A stretch of 64,000 bases of DNA from Bog-756 sp049517675 (lineage in GTDB: Bacteria; Actinomycetota; Acidimicrobiia; Acidimicrobiales; RAAP-2). How positions within the stretch are numbered: position 1 is the first letter of the stretch; each line of letters starts with the position of its first letter. The translations under genes and the position numbers were made by a program. Under the pieces are notes generated by a model. The model had not been told where the DNA came from, made no database searches, and was given only the letters and a program-made list of their open reading frames with translations. The DNA lies in NCBI GenBank assembly GCA_049517675.1, contig JBEKRV010000031.1, positions 6,116-70,115 on the forward strand, written 5' to 3'. Below are positions 59,599 to 64,000 of the stretch, piece by piece.

Positions 59599-60015
59599 TC
59601 ACCCCGAGTTGCCCGCGGGGGCCGGCGGCGGGACCTGCCCGAAGACCGAGGAGTCCGCGTTGTGGCACTGCGCCTGGAGGGCGGGGATGAGCGTGGCCTC
59701 GGGCACCCTGTTCGCCTCGGAGAGGGTCGTGGCCAGCGACTCCCACTGGATGTCGTGGTAGGCGGCCTGGGCGGCGATCGGGATGGCCTGGAGCAGCTGG
59801 ATGTAGGCCATGGCCTCGAGCCTGGTCGCCGCCTGGGAATCGGTGGTCCCCTTCGCCTTCTGGAGGAGTGCGAGCGAGGTGTTCACGTGGGCGCACGACG
59901 CCCGGGCCAGGTCGCCGGCACTCGCTCCGCACGCGGCGACGACGGAGCCCGATGCCAGGAGCGCGAGTGCACCGGCGGCGAGCCGGGCCAGTCGGGCGCC
60001 GGCCGGGGAGGTCAC
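59599..60015 (-). CDS. small lipoprotein, function unknown
   Basis: 138 residues from a GTG at 60015. A basic N-terminus and hydrophobic segment end in the lipobox VAAC, so Cys29 is the likely lipid anchor. The mature part is helical with two more Cys (ASCAHVN, QCHN) that may form a disulfide, and a Pro/Gly tail. It overlaps the upstream gene by four bases. No family recognised. Confidence 0.7.
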   Translation of the reverse strand: MTSPAGARLARLAAGALALLASGSVVAACGASAGDLARASCAHVNTSLALLQKAKGTTDSQAATRLEAMAYIQLLQAIPIAAQAAYHDIQWESLATTLSEANRVPEATLIPALQAQCHNADSSVFGQVPPPAPAGNSG

Positions 60016-60569
60016 TCGAGCCAGCTGGGGGCGGAGTCGAGGAGGTAGCGACTGACGGCCAGGCAGCGGTCGAACACGTCACACATCATCTCCTCCCCCG
60101 TGAGCACCCGGGCCAGCGACACCGGGGTGCGGGCCACGATGCTGAGCCGACGCTCGGCCGCGTCCGTGGCTGACGCGTAGGAGTCGATGGCCGACACCTC
60201 GAGCGGGAGCTCGATGCCGCCGACACCGGCCAGGTCGATGGCCAGACGCAGCAGGTCGGGCCCGTGGGGAAGCGGCGGGAGGGCCCAGGTGAAGGTCAGC
60301 GCGAAGTGGAACTCGTCGGGCGGCTCCTCGTCCTCGGGGAGCCCGAAGACGGCGTCCTCGAACGACAACAGGGTCCGGGGGTCGACCTCGAGGGCCAGAT
60401 GCAGGTCGAGTGGGCCGCCGCACCCGTCCTCGGGGTGGAGCTCGACCTCCCAGACCTGTCGGAGCGAGTAGGTCTCGACGAAGTGCCGCTCGTCGTGCAC
60501 GTGGAAGCCGTGATCGACCGAATGGTCCTTGAGGTCGGCCACGTACCCGGCCACATCGATGACTGCCAC
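60012..60569 (-). CDS. conserved hypothetical cytosolic protein
   Basis: 185 residues from a GTG at 60569. It appears soluble and strand-rich (RQVWEVELHPEDGCGGPLDLHLALEVDPRTLLSFEDAVFG), with a helical end (VLTGEEMMCDVFDRCLAVSRYLLD). I recognise no family. The stop overlaps the lipoprotein start, so the pair is one transcription unit. A leaderless-type promoter lies just upstream. Confidence 0.7.
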   Translation of the reverse strand: MAVIDVAGYVADLKDHSVDHGFHVHDERHFVETYSLRQVWEVELHPEDGCGGPLDLHLALEVDPRTLLSFEDAVFGLPEDEEPPDEFHFALTFTWALPPLPHGPDLLRLAIDLAGVGGIELPLEVSAIDSYASATDAAERRLSIVARTPVSLARVLTGEEMMCDVFDRCLAVSRYLLDSAPSWLE

Positions 60570-60578
60570 AGGGACCAG

Positions 60579-60584
60579 AGCCTA
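60579..60584 (-). promoter_or_regulatory. -10 box TAGGCT (minus strand), nine bases before the 60569 start
   Basis: On the minus strand TAGGCT, nine bases, then GTG at 60569, with no ribosome site. Together with TAACGT at 60624 it makes a compact divergent promoter pair within 67 bases. Confidence 0.45.
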
Positions 60585-60623
60585 TCGGTTGGACCGTGTC
60601 CCGGTGGCCCGGGATGCCTCCGG

Positions 60624-60629
60624 TAACGT
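60624..60629 (+). promoter_or_regulatory. -10 box TAACGT, seven bases before the inositol monophosphatase gene
   Basis: TAACGT is followed by seven bases and the ATG at 60637, with no ribosome site: a leaderless arrangement. Confidence 0.48.
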
Positions 60630-60636
60630 CGACTGC

Positions 60637-61377
60637 ATGGACGACGCCACGCTGCTCGAGGTGCTGCACGCCACGGCGACGGCCATCGCCGACGTGCTGG
60701 TCGAGCTGGAGGACTGGGGTCTCGTCGGGGCCAGTAGCCACCAGTACCGGCACGACCTGGTCGCCGATGCCGCCGGTCTGGCGGTGCTCGAGGAGGCCGG
60801 CGTGGGTGTGCTCTCCGAGGAGTCCGGGTCGCGGGGGCTCGACCGTGACGTGGTGGTGGTCATCGACCCGGTCGACGGGTCCACCAACGCGTCGCGTGGG
60901 ATCCCCTGGTTCGCGACCAGCCTGTGCGCGTTGGACGCCGAGGGCCCCCGAGCCTCGCTGGTGGTCAACCAGGCGTCGGGAGAGCGCTTCGAGGCCGTCC
61001 GGGGTGGGGGAGCCCGCAAGGACGGGGAGCCCATCGGCCCGTCGGGCTGCGATCGGCTCGATCGGGCCATCGTGGGGTTCAGCGGCTATCCGGCCCGGTA
61101 TCTCGGGTGGTCCCAGTACCGGTGCCTGGGGGCAGCCGCACTCGACCTGTGTGCGGTGGCGGAAGGTGTGCTCGACGGCTACGCCGTGATCGGAGGATCG
61201 AAGCTCGGGAGCTGGGACTACCTGGGCGGGATGCTGGTGTGCACCGAGGCCGGGGCCGTCCTCGCCGAGGCCGCGGGCCGGGATCTCGTGACCCTGTCCC
61301 ATACCGAGCGCCGTGCGCCGTTCGCGGCGGCCACGCCCGCCCTGCTCGAGGCATTCCTGGCTGCGGCAGGGCAGTAG
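60637..61377 (+). CDS. inositol monophosphatase family protein
   Basis: 246 residues from the ATG at 60637. The lithium-sensitive phosphatase signature is DPVDGST (Asp77, Asp80), preceded by a metal-binding Glu in LSEESG and followed near the C-terminus by GSWDYLGGMLVCTEAGA. These Mg2+-dependent enzymes dephosphorylate inositol phosphate, histidinol phosphate or PAP-like substrates; which one is not clear. The stop TAG overlaps the -10 region of the following tRNA. Confidence 0.9.
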   Translation: MDDATLLEVLHATATAIADVLVELEDWGLVGASSHQYRHDLVADAAGLAVLEEAGVGVLSEESGSRGLDRDVVVVIDPVDGSTNASRGIPWFATSLCALDAEGPRASLVVNQASGERFEAVRGGGARKDGEPIGPSGCDRLDRAIVGFSGYPARYLGWSQYRCLGAAALDLCAVAEGVLDGYAVIGGSKLGSWDYLGGMLVCTEAGAVLAEAAGRDLVTLSHTERRAPFAAATPALLEAFLAAAGQ

Positions 61378-61380
61378 CGT
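61375..61380 (+). promoter_or_regulatory. candidate -10 box TAGCGT for tRNA-Val
   Basis: TAGCGT begins on the stop codon of the inositol monophosphatase gene and ends ten bases before the tRNA, so transcription could start almost at the mature 5' end. Confidence 0.35.
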
Positions 61381-61390
61381 CTGGGCCGTC

Positions 61391-61464
61391 GGGCGTTTAG
61401 CTCAGTTGGTTAGAGCAGCTGGCTTACAACCAGCAGGTCATCGGTTCGAGTCCGATAGCGCCCA
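61391..61464 (+). tRNA. tRNA-Val (TAC anticodon)
   Basis: The acceptor GGGCGTT pairs with AGCGCCC (one T-G wobble), discriminator A; CCA is not encoded. D arm AGCTCAGTTGGTTAGAGC, anticodon stem GCTGG/CCAGC with loop CTTACAA, T arm TCGGTTCGAGTCCGA. Its 3' end marks the start of a region with different composition. Confidence 0.97.
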
Positions 61465-61898
61465 CTGGGATCGAGTGGGAGAGAGGGGCCGGAACGGCGA
61501 AACGGGCCAAAACCCCCGCGCGCCGGGCCCCCAGGGGCCGAGCCGCCGAGCGCCCAGGACACGAGCCGCCGACCGCCGGCCGCCGAGCCCCCAAGGCCCG
61601 GACCGCCAGGCGCCCCGGGGCCCCGACCGCCGAGCACCCAGGACCCGGGCCGAACGGCACCCGAACCCCGAACCGCCGGGCCCGCGCCGCCAGGCGCCGG
61701 CCGGGCTCACCCGAGAACGGGGACGAGAGGGAGGGGGCGGAGGGACTGTGGACCGTGCTTACTGGAGCAAGCGCAGCCTGCAGATCACCGAATATGGATC
61801 CATGATCCGGCTGAGGGACACCTGAGGTGCCGGATCACGGGTCGGAGTACTGTGGGATTGGTCGGATCAGACAGGTTCCTATCGAATTAGATAAAGAC
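61465..61898. other. non-coding low-complexity region next to tRNA-Val
   Basis: From about 61500 to 61720 the sequence is almost pure G/C with degenerate repeats of units like gaccgccgagc and cgcccaggac on the plus strand. Open frames here translate to Arg/Gly/Pro-rich strings and are not credible. From about 61740 onward A/T content rises abruptly. No gene, RNA or attachment-site duplicate is recognised. Confidence 0.6.
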
Positions 61899-62624
61899 AT
61901 GTATGATCTGAAGGTGGACCTCTCCGATCCCACACGAGCCCTGACGCCGACGCTTGACGGCCCCGTTCTCGCCGTCTTGGCTGCAGCGGGTCGGCCCCTA
62001 ACGGTCGGCCAAATCGCTGTTCAAGCTGCTCGTGGGTCGGAGATCGGTATCCGGCGAAGTGTCGCGAGACTGGTCCGTGAGGGCCTTGTGACGGCCACGG
62101 TCGTCGGCCGCAACCAGGTCCACGAACTCAATCGCGACCACGTGGCGGCACCGGCTGCAACACTGTTTGCCGATCTTCGCCTGGAGGTGTGGAGACGCCT
62201 TCGGGAAGCCATTCAGAACTGGGATCCGAGGCCTCTGTACGCCTGCGCCTTCGGGTCCGCCGCCCGAGGTGATGGTGGGGAAGACAGCGACATCGATCTG
62301 CTACTTGTGCATCCACAACTGGTTGGAGAGTCTCCGCCCCTGTTGAACCATCGAAAAGGACTCAATGCAGTCCTCGACGTACTAGCCGCTGGCACAATGA
62401 CTCCCAACCGTGCGGCGGATGGATCGAAGTGGCAATCCCAAATGGACGAGCTTCATCGCCAAGTGCTCAGGTGGACGGGAAACCAGCTCCACGTTGTCGA
62501 CATCTCGCCATGGCAATGGATTTCTCAACCCAAGGACAACCCTGCGCTCCATGCCGAGATCCGAAGAGATGCCGTGGACCTCTGCGGTTCCGGGATGTAC
62601 CCGGCGCTCGCGGCGGCAAGGTGA
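61899..62624 (+). CDS. winged-helix/nucleotidyltransferase fusion (MNT-type antitoxin-like)
   Basis: 241 residues from the ATG at 61899; in-frame sequence continues upstream to 61827. The first 80 residues are a winged helix (LDGPVLAVLAAAGRPLTVGQIA, SVARLVREGLVTATVVGRNQVHEL). A minimal nucleotidyltransferase domain follows with Gly119-Ser120 and the Asp131/Asp133 pair in SDIDLLLVH. Such proteins act as DNA-binding regulators and, with HEPN partners, as antitoxins that modify the toxin. The next gene starts ten bases on. Confidence 0.84.
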   Translation: MYDLKVDLSDPTRALTPTLDGPVLAVLAAAGRPLTVGQIAVQAARGSEIGIRRSVARLVREGLVTATVVGRNQVHELNRDHVAAPAATLFADLRLEVWRRLREAIQNWDPRPLYACAFGSAARGDGGEDSDIDLLLVHPQLVGESPPLLNHRKGLNAVLDVLAAGTMTPNRAADGSKWQSQMDELHRQVLRWTGNQLHVVDISPWQWISQPKDNPALHAEIRRDAVDLCGSGMYPALAAAR

Positions 62625-62633
62625 GGCTGGCCC

Positions 62634-63053
62634 GTGGGAATGGTCAGCAAGCAACGTACCGCCGCCTGCGGATCCACTGAAGCGAGGGCGCGACTTCGTA
62701 CCGCGCAGGCATACCTGGAGGTGGCTGAGGTTGTCCTGGTCGAGCCCGAACGTGAAGAGTTTGCGAGCGTCGCGGCCGGTCTGGCTGTCCTTTCCGGCAT
62801 TGCCGCGTCGGATGCAATCTGCTGCGTCCGACTGGGCAAACGGCATCGGGGAGAGGACCACCACGGCGCAACAGTCTTGCTCGAAGAGGCCACCCCGGAT
62901 GGAAGCGCACTGGCCATAACCTTCACGCGGCTCCTCGAACTCAAGAACACTGCTCACTACGGAGCGACACTCGTCAGTGCTCGTTCTGCGGCCAGCGCCG
63001 TCAAATGGGCCGGGCGACTGGTCGAGCGTGCGCGAGAAGAAGTCGAGCGTTGA
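62634..63053 (+). CDS. helical HEPN-like protein, probable partner of the nucleotidyltransferase
   Basis: 139 residues from GTG 62634 (ATG 62640 is alternative). It is almost entirely helical: an N-terminal helix pair, AVLSGIAASDAICCVRLGKRHRG, and RLLELKNTAHYGATLVSARSAASAVKWAGRLVERA. The KNTAHYG stretch sits where HEPN domains carry their Rx4-6H-type motif but does not match it exactly. Size, order and spacing after an MNT gene are the main evidence for a HEPN toxin-like partner. RNase activity is unproven. Confidence 0.6.
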   Translation: MGMVSKQRTAACGSTEARARLRTAQAYLEVAEVVLVEPEREEFASVAAGLAVLSGIAASDAICCVRLGKRHRGEDHHGATVLLEEATPDGSALAITFTRLLELKNTAHYGATLVSARSAASAVKWAGRLVERAREEVER

Positions 63054-63202
63054 CGCTGAACCCTCTTACCCAACGGGCAATCTGGGTCAAGGGCGGAGTG
63101 TCCCCAAGCCGGTGTTATACATGTGATCTGGGGCACCAGCCTTCCCCGGATTTCCAGGGGTCTCGCTCCGCTCAAGGATCCCGTCTGGGCAATGATCCTT
63201 CC

Positions 63203-63808
63203 GTGAACGACCGGGATCTCTCCAAGCTGTCGCCGTCGGCGCTGAAGCCGGGTGAGTCCGTGATCTGGAGTGGTGGGCCCGATCCCACCACCGTGTTCGC
63301 TCCTCAGGACGGAATACTCGTGCCGGGATCGGTCGTGTTCCTCCTGGTAGCCGTCGCCGTCTTTGCAGGCGGGATCGCCGGTTCCGCAGCCCTTGCGTTC
63401 CTGGTGCCGGTCGGTGTGATCGTCATTCTTGCGCTCTACGCCGCGTTCGGACGCTTCTTCTACAAGCGATTTGATCGCCGGAGAACCGCGTACCTGGTCA
63501 CTGATCGTCGTGCCATCGTTATCCGAGGGCGAAGCCCCGAAGTGCGGTCGGTTCCGATATCAACGCCCCCCAACCGGACCGAGAGGCGCGTGGACGGGAA
63601 GCACGGCACGCTGCGCTGGGGTGGCCCGGCTTCAGCCGAGAACATCGGGGATCTCCTATCCAATTTCCGCGGCTCGGGCTGGTTGGCCGGAACGTACTGG
63701 CCAGGAGGTTCAGACTCGGCCCAGATGTCGTTCTGGGACGTGGAGGACTTCGACGCACTGCTGGCGGCGCGAACGCGGTCTCGATCGCATGAGGGAAAGT
63801 CCGAATAG
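63203..63808 (+). CDS. membrane protein with a bacterial PH-like domain
   Basis: 201 residues from GTG 63203. After a short cytosolic start (LKPGESVIWSGGPDP), two hydrophobic segments occur (LVPGSVVFLLVAVAVFAGGIAG and LAFLVPVGVIVILALYAAFG), then RRRTAYLVTDRRAIVIRGR, the strand pair typical of PH_2/bPH domains. It ends with a charged tail. Function is unknown. The 149 bases before it hold no recognisable gene. Confidence 0.7.
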   Translation: MNDRDLSKLSPSALKPGESVIWSGGPDPTTVFAPQDGILVPGSVVFLLVAVAVFAGGIAGSAALAFLVPVGVIVILALYAAFGRFFYKRFDRRRTAYLVTDRRAIVIRGRSPEVRSVPISTPPNRTERRVDGKHGTLRWGGPASAENIGDLLSNFRGSGWLAGTYWPGGSDSAQMSFWDVEDFDALLAARTRSRSHEGKSE

Positions 63809-63855
63809 CCGTTCGAGTGCCACCCCCAACCGGCTATAGGAGACACCCCTGGCGG

Positions 63856-64000
63856 TCAGTCCCGGTAACCGAGAACGGCGTCAGACCACACTTGGACCTC
63901 GGCGTACAGCTCGAACGTCCGATGTTGATACCCGGCGTAGTCGCCGGGCTTGTCCTCGGGCAGGCCGAACTCTTCAATGGCTTCAGATAAATCGGAGAGG
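63856..64000 (-). CDS. C-terminal end of an unknown gene (partial, cut by the window edge)
   Basis: On the minus strand an open frame runs from the right edge to TGA at 63856, giving 48 residues with a natural-looking composition: LSEAIEEFGLPEDKPGDYAGYQ and ELYAEVQVWSDAVLGYRD. The codon use resembles the neighbouring AT-richer genes. No family recognised. Confidence 0.45.
   Translation of the reverse strand, partial: LSDLSEAIEEFGLPEDKPGDYAGYQHRTFELYAEVQVWSDAVLGYRD

Overview
The window is high-GC, densely packed bacterial DNA with GTG and TTG starts alongside ATG. Many neighbouring genes overlap by 1, 4 or 8 bases. Several features point to an actinomycete: F420-type luciferase-like oxidoreductases, a BldD-type regulator, an IdeR/DtxR-type regulator, a CIRCE-controlled hrcA-dnaJ pair and a dnaG-rpoD pair. 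The class Acidimicrobiia seems likely, but that placement is inference. Many starts have no Shine-Dalgarno sequence and instead carry a TAnnnT box 6-10 bases upstream, so leaderless transcription looks common.

Layout: 1-6662 is a catabolic operon (hydroxyacid dehydrogenase end, aldehyde dehydrogenase, CMD-family protein, SDR, crotonase, LLM oxidoreductase, thioesterase) followed by a substrate-binding lipoprotein; together they look like uptake and CoA-linked oxidation of an unidentified carboxylate or cyclic compound. 6694-11171 holds an SRAP DNA-protein crosslink protein, rpsT, a cytochrome P450 and lepA. 11262-15881 is a small envelope-polysaccharide group (flippase, tandem alpha/beta-hydrolase, glycosyltransferase). 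16036-25672 carries a DtxR-type regulator, then hrcA-dnaJ-rsmE, a BldD-type regulator with a small HTH protein, and HIT-phoH-ybeY-CBS transporter-era, the last group probably one transcript.

25680-39477 is mostly housekeeping: a DinG-type helicase and a TSUP permease on the minus strand, then uppS-recO-hemW, glyS, ppdK and dnaG-rpoD. 39459-49475 is mixed: a PrmC-like methyltransferase, tRNA-Asn, a 46-residue zinc-ribbon protein with an ATP-grasp enzyme, a GH43-like secreted protein with a paralogous partner, an MFS exporter, a CAU-anticodon tRNA, a secreted Ig-like protein and a chromate transporter. 49643-61377 holds an LLM/SnoaL operon, a minus-strand lipid-modification cluster (cyclopropane-synthase-like enzyme, flavin oxidase, unknown beta-rich protein), a second aldehyde dehydrogenase, an OafA-type acyltransferase, a lipoprotein pair and an inositol monophosphatase family enzyme.

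After tRNA-Val (61391-61464) the character changes: a GC-rich low-complexity stretch, then visibly more AT-rich DNA encoding an HTH-nucleotidyltransferase, a HEPN-like helical partner, a PH-like membrane protein and the end of a minus-strand gene. This looks like the edge of an acquired island with an MNT/HEPN toxin-antitoxin-like pair. I saw no CRISPR array, insertion sequence or rRNA gene.
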